64,000 bases of DNA, taken from positions 1,465,396-1,529,395 of the forward strand of contig NC_031496.1 of assembly GCF_000237925.1 (NCBI RefSeq). Direction: 5' to 3'. Positions within the stretch are counted from its first letter, which is position 1. Each line of letters begins with the position of its first letter. Of this stretch, positions 22,513 through 34,194 are shown piece after piece. This DNA is from Schistosoma mansoni (lineage: Eukaryota; Platyhelminthes; Trematoda; Strigeidida; Schistosomatidae). A model generated the notes under the pieces. It saw only the letters and a list, made by a program, of their open reading frames with translations, searched no databases and had not been told where the DNA came from. A program made the position numbers and the translations under genes.

Positions 22513-22879
22513 GTAATAGTTTTACAATTCAACATTGAGATATTTTTATTGAACATAAATCTGATCATTCGTTCAAGCTCAGCATCAATCGAACAAAATG
22601 AGTGTGTGCGATCTCATTTTCAGATGATTAGCTAGAGGCCATTCAAACAGCTCCCTCATATGATGTCGATTTGACAGAATATAAGTAGAAGGAATGTTAC
22701 TCCAAACAGTGTCAATTATGGTACAAAACTGTTAGGTATTTATAGTTTTTAGTAGAAAAGTAATCATCATTATAGTTATCCAATCCGCACACAGGAGGTT
22801 TTTAGCATTGCCCAATAGGGAAGCTCCACGTAGTGGTTCTAGAATATTCTTTCAATAGCTGATAGGACGGAATATGTTC

Positions 22880-24750
22880 GGCCCCTTCTGGGATTCTTAG
22901 AGCTTCCTCAACTTCACCTGTGGACGGTCATCACACCTCCCCTCTGTTGTGTAAGATCTTTTTCTAGCATCTACCTGAAACTGGATTACCACATTTCTCT
23001 TGTGGCTCATCACTCTAGAAGTTTGTACCGGATTAGAAGTAACTCGGTAAGACATTAGGAACTTACTGATTACTTGTTCTGGGGTACCCTCTCCTCCTCC
23101 TTTGACAAGAGCTATTTTTATTGTGTCCACAAATCTTTCTGCTTGGCTATTCGAATGGGGATGGTACAGGGGAGACTGTAGATGCGATATGCCATTTTCA
23201 TTGGAAAACCGTTTAAAAAAAGATGACATGAACTGGGTGCTATTGCTATTGACCTCTGGAACGCCAAAACATGCAAATAATCCTGACAAACTTCTTATTA
23301 TACTCTTTGATGTCATTTTCGGCACGTTATATACTTCTGGACATTTTGTGAAAGCATCGATAAAAACCAAGTAATTCCTGCCTTGTATTATACCGGCGAA
23401 ATCAGCGTGTATTCTTTGCAAAGGACTGCCCGGGTTTGGTCATGGTTGTGGTTCAGATTAAATTGGGTTCCTTGAGACCTCGAAACAAAACGAACAACCG
23501 CGACATTTTTGTTCTATATCATGATCCATCGACGGCCAGTAGGCATAGCTCCGAGCCAATGACTTCACTTTACTTATCCTCGGGTGCCCGCCGTGGAACT
23601 GCTTAAGGATTTGGTGTCGAAGATTTCTGAGGATAACAATACAGTGGTCAAACATGATGCAGGAATCGACAACTATCAAAGAATCTCGTCGACGGAAATA
23701 TCGTTAGAGTTCTCCACGTAGTCTAGATGAAGGCCACTTGTTGAGTATGCAGCGGCGAACAACCTTCTCACAAGCTTCTTTAATGGCTTCGAATGTGACC
23801 GGAAGTCCGGGAACTGCCTCTTCCAATACTGTGTGAACCCCAGCCGCAACATCTACAAACACCTCCTCCCTTCGCATTTTATGGGAACTAATTAATCTTG
23901 AAAGGGCATCTGCCTGTCCGAAATCCGTTGTTGGTTGATACTTTATCTTGAAATCATAACCCAGAAGTGTAGTTGTTCATCTCTGTAGACGGTTTGCTGT
24001 ATATACAGGGATACCTTTCTTGGATCCAAAGACTGTCAGTAGCAGTTAATGGTCCGTTAGTAAGGTGAACTGTCTTACAAACAGCATTTTATGGAATTTT
24101 TTACAGCGAATACGATGGAGAGGGCCTCATCTTCTATCTGACTGTAGTTCCTTTCTTTCATAGCCAGAGATCTTGCAGTGTAGGCGATTGCCTTCTCAGA
24201 CCCGTCAGGGTAGGCATGTGAAACTACTTCTCCGATTCCATAGTTTGACGCATTTGCTGCAACTATAATTGGAAGATCTGCATAATAGTGCGTAAGCAGA
24301 AGGTTTGATGATAGGAGCTGTTTTCGTTTTAGGAATGCTTCTTGGCATCCGGTTGACCAGAACTATTCGGTATCCTTTTTCAGCAACCCATTAAGAGGAG
24401 TAGAGATCTGGAAGAAAAACGCCATAATGACTGACTATTCCCAAGAAAGAACTTAAAGTTGATACATCAGTTGGTGGCGCCATGGACTTGATGGCTTCGA
24501 AGTTTTCAGGATCAGGTTTTCTTTCCTTTTCATCGATTATGTATCCCAAATAGCGGACTTGCTCCATATAGAAATCACATTTTTCGGCACGTAATGTGAA
24601 ACCATAATCCTCTATGCGTCTGAGAGCCGTATCTACCTTCTTCTCTAAGTCAGCGTAGTCTGTACCCATGTCATCGAGATATGTCGCAGTACCAGAAATA
24701 CCTTGTAGCATAGTATCCATAACTTGTTGCAAGAAACTAGCACCCTATTG
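22880..24750 (-). mobile_element. Ty3/gypsy LTR-retrotransposon fossil
   Basis: Read on the minus strand, the order is reverse transcriptase (about 24732-24391, with the YLDD-type box and a downstream YLGY motif), RNase H remnants, the integrase zinc-binding region (23679-23458, His/Cys pattern), and the integrase core (23421-22897, HADFAG-type start and a HPHSNSQAER segment). It is incomplete and broken in several places. No LTR was identified at either end. At its upstream end it is cut off exactly where a Penelope-like element begins. Confidence 0.85.
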
Positions 24751-24754
24751 TCTG

Positions 24755-25945
24755 AAAGATAGTTTTCAACTTGTACAAAAACTGGACAATAGAAATGCTT
24801 CTGATAAATTCATGGTCTCATTTGACGTCTCATCGCTTTTCACAAATATACCTCCAGATGAAACGGCAGAGGTCATATGTGAGTATTCTGAACTTTTACG
24901 TTTACCAATTCACGAATCTAAACAACGTGTTCTACCGTCAAATTGATGGAGTAGCCATGGATAGCCCTTTGGGTCCAATTCTGGCCGACATATTTATGGG
25001 AAACCTCGAACAGAAGAAACTAAAGCATGTCATCGATAGTACCACACTCTACTGTAGATACATGGTTAACACTTTTCTTGTTTGCAACAATCACAAACAC
25101 TCCATCAATCTACTCAGTTTGTTTAATAAAGCACACAAGGATATAAAATTTACCATGGAACATGAAGTTGAATATAAATTCCATTTCCTAGATATTGGAA
25201 TTAGACGAACATCAGTGGGTACATTACAAAGATACGTTCATCGCAAAAACACCCGGAGTGGACTGTATCTCAACTACTACAGTTTCTGTCCAATGAGTTA
25301 CAAAAAGGGTATTGTACGAACCCTTTTTGACCGCGCACGCAAAATCTGCTCAAATGAGTGTCTTGAAGAAGAAATAGCTCTAATCACTAAGCGCCTACGT
25401 GAAAAAGCATACCCGGCGAAATTCATCCATAAATACGCAAACGCCAACCCTCAAGTAAAGTATGATCGAGTGGAAAAGAAAACCTGCTTCTTATACCTAC
25501 GTTTCAAGGGAGATGAAATCGCTGGAATAATTAATCACAGACTTAATTCTGCATTGAAAACGACCTACCAAGTAGCTAAACTGACAACGGTGTGGGAAAC
25601 TAACTGCTCACTCAAACAAACTAAAATCGAGAAGTCCTCTTTTCTCAGTAGCTCCAACAGCATTTACCAATTTACATGTACATACCAAAGCACATACATT
25701 GGAAGAACCGAGATAAAAAAACATGTTCGCATTTCTGAGCATGTTCCTAAGAAACTGAGGCTGCGAGGGACCAGAGCTCTCAACAGTGCAATAGCTTAGC
25801 ATTTACTCGACACCAGGAACACCATTGATATTTTTCATGCTTTCAAAATTATTAACAAACAAAGAAGTACGACTGCTCTCCGGTTTGCTGAAGTGATCGC
25901 GATTAAAATAATACTCAAACCGGATCTATGTATTCAAAAATGACA
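24755..25945 (+). mobile_element. Penelope-like element, 5'-truncated, RT plus GIY-YIG
   Basis: The reverse transcriptase begins at motif A (MVSFDVSSLFTNIPPDETAE, 24810-24870). It continues after a frame change with FYRQIDGVAMDSPLGPILAD, a hallmark of Penelope-like RT, then the palm/thumb region and a C-terminal GIY-YIG endonuclease segment (YQFTCTYQSTYIGRT, with R..EH downstream). The catalytic YADD-type box reads YMVNTF, so catalysis is lost. It has the usual order RT then endonuclease, truncated at its 5' end, and abuts a gypsy fossil in opposite orientation. Confidence 0.85.
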
Positions 25946-26299
25946 GTGATAAACTTCATACTACTCTGGCAATTCATTTTTTTGTTTTAGTGTTTTGGAT
26001 ATTAGTTTTATTTTGGTTAATATTCAGTTTTTATTATATTCCTCTCCCATTACCGAATTCTTAAACCACCATTTCACTAACACATTTAAACTTAAATATG
26101 AACGAAATAGCTTGATAGTACAAACAGTGTTGAAACTAAGACGATGAATATGCTACAAATTCACGAATATGGATTGTGTATCCTTTTATTATGTAAAAAA
26201 AGGATGATGAATATCAAGTGTATTCACATGGATTTGTGAAATCCCATCCATTTATTGTTTCAGTAATATCCTGTTGATCTTCTTTGATTGTAGGTTGAT

Positions 26300-26450
26300 T
26301 GAACAGTTCTTATTTTGTATAGTTGAGATCATGAGTCAATGGAAGCTAGACTACCATGGCCGTCCAATGTTTCCAGGTATTCCATGAAGATCTAGCTTCA
26401 ATTGACTCATGATCTGAACACTATATAAAATTACTAAAAATCTTCACGAA
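26300..26450. mobile_element. Foldback copy of the GAGTCAATTGAAGC hammerhead SINE
   Basis: Two inverted copies of the SINE 3' end (tagttgagatcatgagtcaa and its complement near 26400) face each other around a ~30-bp loop. The tRNA head and ribozyme are missing. The second half continues through the family's 3' end (cttcacgaaaccccc). The stretch 25950-26300 before it holds nothing else recognisable. Confidence 0.65.
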
Positions 26451-26636
26451 ACCCCCTTCTGATAGTTCTCATTCCGGTTTGTTGTCTTGCATTATTAAAT
26501 TGTCACAGCTTTAGTGATCTTATATCTGACTCCACTTAGATCGGACAAATGATCATTATCGAATGATTACTGTCGCAATATATATATCTCGATTATTCTC
26601 TTATATAATCATCGACTTAACTTGCGTTGGTGAGGA

Positions 26637-26770
26637 ACGGAATTAAATAAGTCGAATGTGTATATTTCATACAGTCATTGATTAGATCGGACAGTCGGAG
26701 AGATCAAGTGAAGGAAGAGAAGAGAAAGGAGTGAAGTGAAATGACGTATGGTGGAGAAGGCATGTAAGCC
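26637..26770 (+). repeat. Short dispersed repeat, second copy at 58200-58335
   Basis: Both copies begin ggaattaaataagtc, have a purine-rich GAGA/GAAGAGA middle, and then gccaactc.att.aa. This may be part of a solo LTR or a UTR of an unidentified element. The following 26770-27330 contains no gene I can see. Confidence 0.4.
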
Positions 26771-27334
26771 AACTCAATTAAGCTAAACAAGCTCCTACAC
26801 AATATCTCTGTTACTCAGTTTACGTTTCTTGTAAATAATTCGTAACTAATTGTGATAGGAACCAGTTGTTCTTAGACCATAACTTGTTGAGTGTACACGT
26901 CTTAAACACCTCATGAATTGAGGTTTTGTTTGGGTGATACTGAAAATTATTGGCAATGGACATGACCATCTCAGGAAACATTAAGAAGCATTTTATCCAA
27001 TCAGCGTTTGACTAGAGGTTTTGCTAGAAACGTCACGAAAATGAAAAGTCACATGTAGATGTTCTGATTGGCGGATTACTACACTGCTACTATATTTAGT
27101 AGTATTCTAGAATATTCAGGAAAACCCAAGGACTTCTAAAATATTATAAAAAACCCTATATTTTCTGTACATAAATGAACCTTTGGAGTAAGGTGCTTCT
27201 CGTATATTTTGCTGCCTTTTTTGTCGTGTTCAAGTCGCTGTGTAGATTAAGCTAGCTTGGGGATTACGAGACTAGATTAGGATCTAAATATAGCGTTCAA
27301 TCAGCAAGACATATCAGGTTTGTATAAAGCACTA

Positions 27335-27478
27335 CGTATATTGAGACTAGTAGGTCCTGAGTTCGAATCTAGCGAGGCGAGGTCGTGGATGTGCACTGCT
27401 GAGGAGTCCCACAATAGGACGAGACGGCCGTCCAGTACTTCCAGGTTTTCCTTGGTGGTCTAGCTTCAATTGACTAAC
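27335..27478 (+). mobile_element. Hammerhead SINE (family 2), head truncated
   Basis: Retains the B-box-like gagttcgaatc, the hammerhead core CTGAGGAGTCCC...GGACGAGACGG (GAAA changed to GAGA), and the 3' end gtctagcttcaattgact. Confidence 0.75.
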
Positions 27479-27787
27479 GGTTAGGGATGAAGAATTCAGA
27501 AGATTAGAATTCGGTAGAACACAAAGAGTGCATGCACCTTCACCATTGCAAACGATTTTGAGTCATGTCATTCAAGGTCTCTAACCATCGATTGCTATCA
27601 TCTCGTGAATCCCAACCAGGTAGTCTACATCTACTAGCATGGCTCAGTTCAATTGTCAGTGACTTCATGGAATTGTGCCACGTTTTGTTTATATATAGTT
27701 TTGATAATTCAGTAAACACTGACTAATTTTTGAAATTTACTTCGTTGGTAATCTGATTATTCGGATAGGCATAACATATTTCTAACT

Positions 27788-28030
27788 ATTAGCCGTTTGG
27801 ATGCCGGCTCACTGGTCTGTCGGTTAATGGCTCTGGTGCGAGACTGGTAGGTCCTGGGTTCGAATCTCACTCGCGAGTGCGGGATCTTGGATGCGCACTG
27901 CTGAGGAGTCCCATAATAGGACAAGTTGGCCGTTCAGTGCTTCCAGGTTTTCCATAGTGGTCTAGCTTCAATTGACTCATGATTTCAACTATGAAAATAC
28001 TAAATTCTCCACAAAACCCCCTCTGATCTA
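27788..28030 (+). mobile_element. Hammerhead SINE (family 2), near full length
   Basis: In order: a tRNA-like head with a ggtctgtcggttaa A-box and ggttcgaatct B-box, hammerhead-like core CTGAGGAGTCCC...AGGACAAGTTGG (catalytic GAAA damaged), gcttccaggttttcc, tcaattgactcatgattt, and a 3' end ctccacaaaaccccctctga. Confidence 0.85.
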
Positions 28031-28115
28031 TTTGAATAAGGTCCCAATCAACCAATGATCTTCATGTAGATTCCAAGCAACCCATGAAAACATTCAAAAC
28101 TCTCAGGTAAATGTA

Positions 28116-28121
28116 TTTATT
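28116..28121 (-). promoter_or_regulatory. Probable poly(A) signal of the third CIA30 gene
   Basis: AATAAA on the minus strand, about 95 nt past the stop codon. Confidence 0.5.
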
Positions 28122-28213
28122 GATGAAACTACTTAATATAAACTAAAAGTAATCATAGTATCCATATGTACTCCACATCAAATGATCTAGAATTCCTATC
28201 ATCTCAGTTTCCT

Positions 28214-29040
28214 TTAAGCTGGCATTTGATCTTCTTTATATGCTGAAATACTGAATATTTCAATAGAACCTGGACCAAATTGCTTTTTCGGTGCAAAGAT
28301 ACCACCATATGATTGTATACCAAAACGAGATAGTTGAGTTATATCTAATGGTGGTGATTCAGGTCTCAGTTCTCCACGAAAGTATGCTTTAAATGTACTG
28401 AATGGTAATTTGATTTGTTCTCGTTCTCCAGATGTCTATAAGAAATCGAGTTATTCTACACATCTGAATGTCATAGTTACCTCGAAAAATGATTCATATG
28501 ATTCACAAGTGAATATTTCTGAACAGTTACCATAGAAGATCAATTTGAAATTCGTATTTTGTCCTTGTCTATGTAGATCAATGACAACCCCCGTATATTG
28601 TGATAAGTCCCATGTATCTAATATATAATCGACACCAGCGAAACAAGCTCCACTTGGTTGTGGATTAAGTAGATAAAAGAAGATTGCTGATTGATAATTC
28701 TAAATAGATTATCCTCTTTCATTGGATATAAAAGGTAACTTACATATGCAATATGTGGTACGAGTATAGCCTTAGATCGTCCTTCAACTCGTACTGTATC
28801 AGATACTTCAATCCATTTACTAAGTGTATTCTGTGGATCGGTGAAATTAAACAATAATGGACTAGTTGGTTTATTTGATTGACTTATAGATGTCATGACT
28901 AGTTGTTTAATGACATCGAATGTTGTTATTCCTAAACCAATAGTAAATGAAGCTGTTAGATTTGTGCTCATATGAGCAGCATTCGAAGTGTGAAGTAAAA
29001 GAATGGTAACCGTGGTTGCAAGAAGACTGTTGATATTCAT
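28214..29040 (-). CDS. Secreted CIA30-domain protein, third copy (intact)
   Basis: Exons on the minus strand are 29040-28744, 28699-28481 and 28435-28214 (297+219+222 nt, 245 residues). Introns of 44 and 45 nt are GT-AG and in phase 0. Residues 1-22 form a signal peptide (LLATTVTILLLHTSNAA). The CIA30-like domain follows: LFNFTDPQNTLSKWIEVSDT and VEGRSKA in exon 1; FFYLLNPQPSGACFAGVDYI, LDTWDLSQYTGVVIDL and NCSEIFTCESY in exon 2; IKLPFSTFKAYFRGEL, DITQLSRFGIQSY and FGPGSIEIFSI in exon 3. CIA30 domains are known from NDUFAF1, a mitochondrial complex I assembly factor, and from other galactose-binding-like proteins. A secretory leader in place of a mitochondrial one implies a new location (inference). 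The paired cysteines in exon 2 could form a disulphide. Two mobile insertions sit within 1 kb upstream. Confidence 0.88.
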
Positions 29041-29164
29041 GATGTTGGTGATAGTAAATTGACTAATCTTTCAATGTACTGATGATTGTTTTGTGAATGT
29101 TTATCTGAAAAGTGGAAAGAACACTAGTTTAATGGAAATTTAAATCAAATTTTAATAATACTTA

Positions 29165-29935
29165 CTTACTTACATATGCCTGTTACCCCTCATCGAGGAG
29201 CATAAGCCGCACACCAGCATCCTACATCCAACCCTGTCCTGGGCAATTCTTTCCAGTTCTTTCCAATTGTTATTCATCCTTTTCATATATGCTTCTATTT
29301 CTCGACTTGACGAGTTCTTTGGCCTTCCACTTTTCCGCTTCCCTTCCGGATTCCAAGTTAGGGATTGCCTTGTAATACACATTGGTGATTTCCTTAATGT
29401 ATGTCCGGTCCACTTACAACGTCTTTTCCTAATTTCCTCTTCAGCTGTAGCTGGTTTGTCCTCTCCCATAAAACGCTAGTGCTGATAGTATCCGACCAGT
29501 GAATGTTGAGTACTTTGCGTAAACAACTGTTTATAAACAATTGTACCTTCTTGACGATGGATGTAGTAGTTCTCCATGTTTCAGCTCCTTACAGTAAGAC
29601 TGTCTTGACGTTCGTATTGAAGGTTCTCACTTTGTAGTTAGTTGACAGTTGTTTTTAGTTGCATATGTTCTTCAACTGTAGAAATGCTGGCCTTGCTTTG
29701 CCAATCCTCGTCTTTACATCTGCATCCGATCCTCCTTGTTTATCAACGATGCTTCCCAGGTATGTGAATGTTTCCACCTCTTCCAGAGTTTCGCCATCAA
29801 GTGTGATTGGGTTGGTGTTTTCCGTGTTGTATTTGAGAATATTGCTTTTTCCTTTGTGTATGTTGAGGCCTATTGATGCAGAGGCTGCTGCTACATTTGT
29901 TGTCTTCGTCTGTATTTGTTTGTGTGTATAATAAT
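29165..29935 (-). mobile_element. RTE-clade LINE 3' end inserted upstream of the CIA30 gene
   Basis: The minus strand encodes the RT C-terminal part in pieces ([40 protein letters not shown], then [20 protein letters not shown] and [18 protein letters not shown]). It ends with the tandem acttacttacttac tail. It is 5'-truncated and frame-broken. It interrupts the upstream flank that is continuous in the two palindrome copies (gtgataataattgac), about 120 bp before the ATG. Confidence 0.85.
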
Positions 29936-29972
29936 TGACTTATATTACCGTACGACATTTTGTAGAGATTGT

Positions 29973-30445
29973 AGTATGGTGCGTACTACTGATGTCGACA
30001 GATATAAGTAGTATGTATCATTCATAGAAAGTGAAATATCTGACATCAGAAGGTAAAGAAGATCAATGAAAAGGGAGTGAGAATGGCGAATGATTGGTGT
30101 GGAAATGAAGGCATAGTGAAGGTTGAGACGATTGATTGTCATTTTTGAGAATGAAGTATTTACTGTATGGTTCTCCTGAAGGCCAAAGAAGAAGAGGAAG
30201 ACTAAAAAGCACATTACGTCGAGAAATGGAGACAGATATGAGAAGAATGAACAACAACTGGATGGAACTAGAAAGGAAGGCCTAGGACAGAGTGGGTTGG
30301 AGAATGTTGGTCGGCTGCTTATGCTCCATCGGGGGTAACTGGCGTAAGTAAAGTAAGTCTCAGATTGTACTAGAGTGTTCTGTAATTCTGTATTTTCATA
30401 CATACGATTGTCCTCAGTTGTGTTCTTGTCCACTAGGAGTAAAAT
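29973..30445 (+). mobile_element. Second insertion upstream of the CIA30 gene (unknown repeat plus RTE tip)
   Basis: The CIA30 upstream flank is interrupted again between gagattgta and ggttacatcactgac. The insert combines a ~180-bp unknown repeat (30000-30150, also at 42480-42655 inverted and 45350-45520) with an RTE 3' end (about 30180-30360, encoding [14 protein letters not shown]). The homologous flank resumes at 30450 and continues to about 30640. Confidence 0.6.
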
Positions 30446-30679
30446 TTCGTAGGTTACATCACTGACTAGTTTCTTATTAGTTTGATAAAGATACATATCC
30501 TAGATAACCAAAGTCACTAACAGATATGTTTGGACCCTTTTCAATCTGATCAATCAACTCTTCCAGACTAATAGATACTTTATGTTTAACATCAGTTAGC
30601 ATTACTAGTCATTTTCAACCATAAACTAGTAATTCGTTGAGAGCATGTTTTCAAATACTAACAACTTGGACTTATCTTC

Positions 30680-30790
30680 TACATCTACATCTACCTCAAG
30701 TTTGTGCTGATGATGTCTTTCAGAAGGACGATGAAAACTAAAGATCGAACCATTCAGCTCAGAGAACAAAACTTCATCAACATCTAACGA
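30680..30790 (+). other. Possible Penelope-type 5' region with hammerhead-like core
   Basis: The sequence tgtgctgatgatgtctttca then gaaggacgatgaaaac fits the spaced CTGATGA...GAAA pattern. It recurs inverted at about 60235-60310 with flanking gaaccatccagctcaggg-type sequence. Penelope-like elements are known to carry hammerhead motifs in their terminal repeats. Stem pairing was not verified. Confidence 0.35.
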
Positions 30791-30979
30791 CTATTGTACA
30801 CTAATAAAAGAATATTCAGAATATATATAAATGGATTACTTAGCATGTAGACGTATTCTATTGATGTACGTACATCAATCTGTGACAATCGACTTCTTTT
30901 GGGGTAAAGGCCCCACCACCACGTTCAATCCTCCATCAGTTTATAGACACTGTGCTGCAAGAAATTCTTGGTATTTACT

Positions 30980-31385
30980 TAATTACTTACGCCTGTTATT
31001 CCTAATGGAGCATAGGCCGCCGACCAACATTCTCCAACCCACTCTGTTCTGGGCCTTCCATTCTAGTTCTATCCAATTGTTGTTCATCCTTCTCATATCT
31101 TTCTCCATTTCTTGGTGTAATGTGTTCTTTGGTCTTCCTCTTCTCCTTTGGCCTTCAGGATTCCATGTGAGTGCTTGCCTTGTGACGCAGTTTGGAGATT
31201 TCCTCAATGTGTGTCCTGTCCACTTCCAGTGCTTCTTCCTGATTTCCTCCTCCACTGAAATCTGGTTTGTTCTCTCCCAAAGGAGGTTGTTGCTGATAGT
31301 GTCTGGCCAACGGGTCCGAAGTATCTTGCGTAGACAACTGTTAATAAACACTTATATCTTCTGGATGGTGGCCTTCGTCATTCTT
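30980..31385 (-). mobile_element. RTE-clade LINE 3' end
   Basis: The minus-strand frame is open over [40 protein letters not shown] and [20 protein letters not shown], ending near the acttacgcctgttattcc tail. 5'-truncated and not autonomous. Confidence 0.85.
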
Positions 31386-31874
31386 GATATTGAGGCCTAT
31401 AAGTTGAATGAACTAAACTGCTCAATTCAAAGTATCGAAACTATTCAATGGTTTTACGTTAGCTGGAATAGTTTCAATATCTACCGAATGTGTTGTATCC
31501 ACAGCATTCATTCAGTTTTCCGTTGATTTATAGGAAGTAATTCCATTGCAAATTTCATAATACTCTAATTGATTTATCCACAACTATCTGCTATAAGATT
31601 CTTCAACTTAACGTCATCCAATATGCTGGATGAAAAGTTGAAATACTATAGAGGTTGAAGTAAAACCTTCAATAAAAAGTACACTTCAGGACCCAGAACT
31701 CATTCATCATATCAATGAAAACAACAACAAAGTACACTAGATCTTGAAAATTGCAAACAAATTAAAAATTTATCATCAGTCTGGGGTTATGAAGATTGTT
31801 AAGTTTTTGATTGAGATCATGAATCGATTGATGATAGACCACCATTAAGAACCCGGAAGGACTGGATCATTGGA

Positions 31875-32065
31875 TGCTGGCCTGCTCGGTGATCTATAGG
31901 TTAAGCGTTCGCGCGCGAGACCGAGGGTCCTAGGTTTGAATCCTGTGTGTGGGATGGTGAATGCGCACTTCTGAGGTGTCTCATACTAGGAGGAAACAGT
32001 CATCTAGTATGTTCAGGTCTTCAATGGTTGTCTAACATCAATCGATTAATAAACTCAATCAAACA
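31875..32065 (+). mobile_element. Variant hammerhead SINE (family 2 subtype)
   Basis: tRNA-like head (gatctataggttaagcg, aggtttgaatcctgtg), a degraded core (CTGAGGTGTCTC...AGGAGGAAACAG), and an altered 3' end (aacatcaatcgatt). The GAAA element is kept, but the first core strand is mutated. The same subtype occurs in DAO-family gene intron 1 (40335-40945). Confidence 0.65.
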
Positions 32066-32129
32066 CTTTAAAATATAACTGATATCTATAATGTTCATAA
32101 TCTTAAACTACTATTGTATGTTCATAGTT

Positions 32130-32335
32130 GAAAGTGTGAGTCAATTGAAGCTAGACCACCATGGAAAATCTGGAAGCACTGAACGGCCGTTTCGTCCTAT
32201 TGTGGGACTCCTCAGCAGTGCGCATTCACTACCTCGCCTCGCGAGATTCGAAGCCAGGACCTACCAGTCTCGCGCCAGAACACTTAACCGACAGACTACT
32301 GAACGGGCATCTATGGTGCTAATGTTTATCTTCAA
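32130..32335 (-). mobile_element. Hammerhead SINE (family 2)
   Basis: On the minus strand the core reads CTGAGGAGTCCC...AGGACGAAACGG, followed by the GTTC site region (consensus GTC). Heads and tails are recognisable. Mutated from the cleavage-site consensus. Confidence 0.8.
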
Positions 32336-32839
32336 CTACTATTATATGTGTTAAACAGTTTCATGTGTATTCCATAATTATACTTATTTGTTGGAATATT
32401 ACATATTTTCCTATTCTACATTCGAAATAAACAAATAAATTAGGACGATGGGTACTTGACCGCATTACATCAGTAAATTCATATGCCGATTCTCAAAAGT
32501 CTTCAATCAAAAGACAGGAATACTTTGAATAGTTATACATCCTTTAGATTGTAGATGGCGTTGAGTCTCGATTGACTATGATCACCACTACAGTAAGATT
32601 ACTCGCCCGAAAACGACTTGGTTCCTTTGATTGCTCGTGAATCAGAAGGCTGTAATTAGTCCAGACAAAGTATATTTATTGACGATCTCATGGTATCGAA
32701 AGAATACCGAGACGTGCCAACGAGTACAGGCAATAAGGGCAGAGCGTAAGAAAGTTCGGACAGACAAGGCGGGTGACCGAACGAAAAGTAATTTTGATAC
32801 AGTTAAATAGCAACGAGTACGATAAAACAATCACTAATA

Positions 32840-33100
32840 CAATTGGTTATAAAGATGTTGGAATTGGATCGGACATACATTAAGGAAATCACAAAACAGC
32901 ATCACGAGGCAATCCCTAACTTGGAATCCGGAAGGGAAGTGGAAAAGAGGAGGGCCAAAGAACTCATTATGCCGGGAAATAGAAGGAGATATGAAAAGGA
33001 TGGGCAACGACTGGAAAGAACTGGAAAGGATTGCCCGGGACAGGATTGGATGGAGAAGTCTGCTGTGCGACCTATGCTCCTCGACGACGCCTTTATGTCT
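32840..33100 (+). mobile_element. RTE-clade LINE 3' fragment
   Basis: The + strand carries broken versions of the RTE C-terminal peptides ([18 protein letters not shown]; a frame-shifted [21 protein letters not shown] stretch) but lacks the final tail. The ~230 bp before it (about 32590-32830) hold nothing I can name. Confidence 0.65.
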
Positions 33101-33224
33101 TTTCTTGACTTTATTCTAGAACTTCTATACACTTATAGCATGACAAATTAACGGAAATGCTTGTGAAATCTACCATAAAAGATTTTCTAAAAGATTAATC
33201 TAAGTGACTTATTCAAAGATATAA

Positions 33225-33845
33225 TTTGGGATTAATGAATACGAAAATATCATCATCGATGAATATGGAAGATCTAATGAAGACATAAAGGTGAGGATTA
33301 GCAAAGCAAGGATAGTATTCTTACAGTTGAACAAAATATACAACTCAAGATAACTGTCAAACAATATATAATTCAGAATCTTCAATACGTATATCAAGGT
33401 AGTTCTACTGTATGGAGCCAAAACATAGAGAACTACTACATCCATCGTTAAGAAGGTACAAGTATTTATAAACAGTAGTTTACGCAAGATACTCAACATT
33501 CACTAGCTGGATACTATCAGCAACAGCCTCCTGTGGGAGAGGACAAACCACGATCCAGCTGAAGAGGAAATTAGGAAACGACGTTGGAAGTGAATCGGAC
33601 ATACAGTAAAGAAATCACCAAACTGCATCACGAGGAAAGTGCCTACTTGGAATTCTAAAGGTAAACAATAAAGAGGAAGGTCAAAGAACGCACTACATTG
33701 GGAATTGTATGTAGACATGAAAATGATGAATAACAAGTGGAAAGAACTTGAAAGGATTGTCCAGGACAGGGTTAGATGGAGAATGCTGGTGTGCGGCCTT
33801 TGCTCCTCGACGAGGGGTAACAGGAGTAGGTAAGTAAGTAAGTAA
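33225..33845 (+). mobile_element. RTE-clade LINE 3' end
   Basis: The + strand gives RTE peptides out of frame in several places (a GRSNEDIKVRISKAR-like start, TLWYGAKT, and an FINSSLRKILNIH-like stretch). It ends in gtaacaggagtaggtaagta, the family's tail. 5'-truncated. The stretch 33850-34190 is AT-rich with no feature. Confidence 0.8.
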
Positions 33846-34194
33846 TGTGAAAATATTAATAGTATATTTCTCATTAATGTTATAAACAAACCAACCTTTT
33901 AAGAAAAAACCTATACTATCCTTTATTCCAAAATAGTTACCAAGTCGAATAAATTTTCTATATTTTCAGGTTATATATAAGGTCAAATCAATAAAGTTAA
34001 CCCTAAGTACTAACCTAATTATTGGTTCAGTTTAACCAATGGTAACTATTATAAATGAAAACAGATTTTAATAAATGAGGGTTTTTAAGTTTTCAAAATA
34101 AACAATAGAAACCATCGTTATGACATACGATTTGACATAGTAATAATAGAGATATAAAATTCATTTAGTATTATCAGAAGAGGTTTTTGTGAAG

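Noticed and set aside
23102-23374. + strand ORF over the gypsy integrase
   Set aside because: Antisense shadow of the integrase region of the fossil.
29945-30496. 183-codon minus ORF
   Set aside because: It crosses the junction of an RTE fragment, an unknown repeat and the CIA30 flank, so it is not a gene.
30831-31526. 231-codon + strand ORF
   Set aside because: It is antisense to an RTE LINE C-terminus read on the minus strand.
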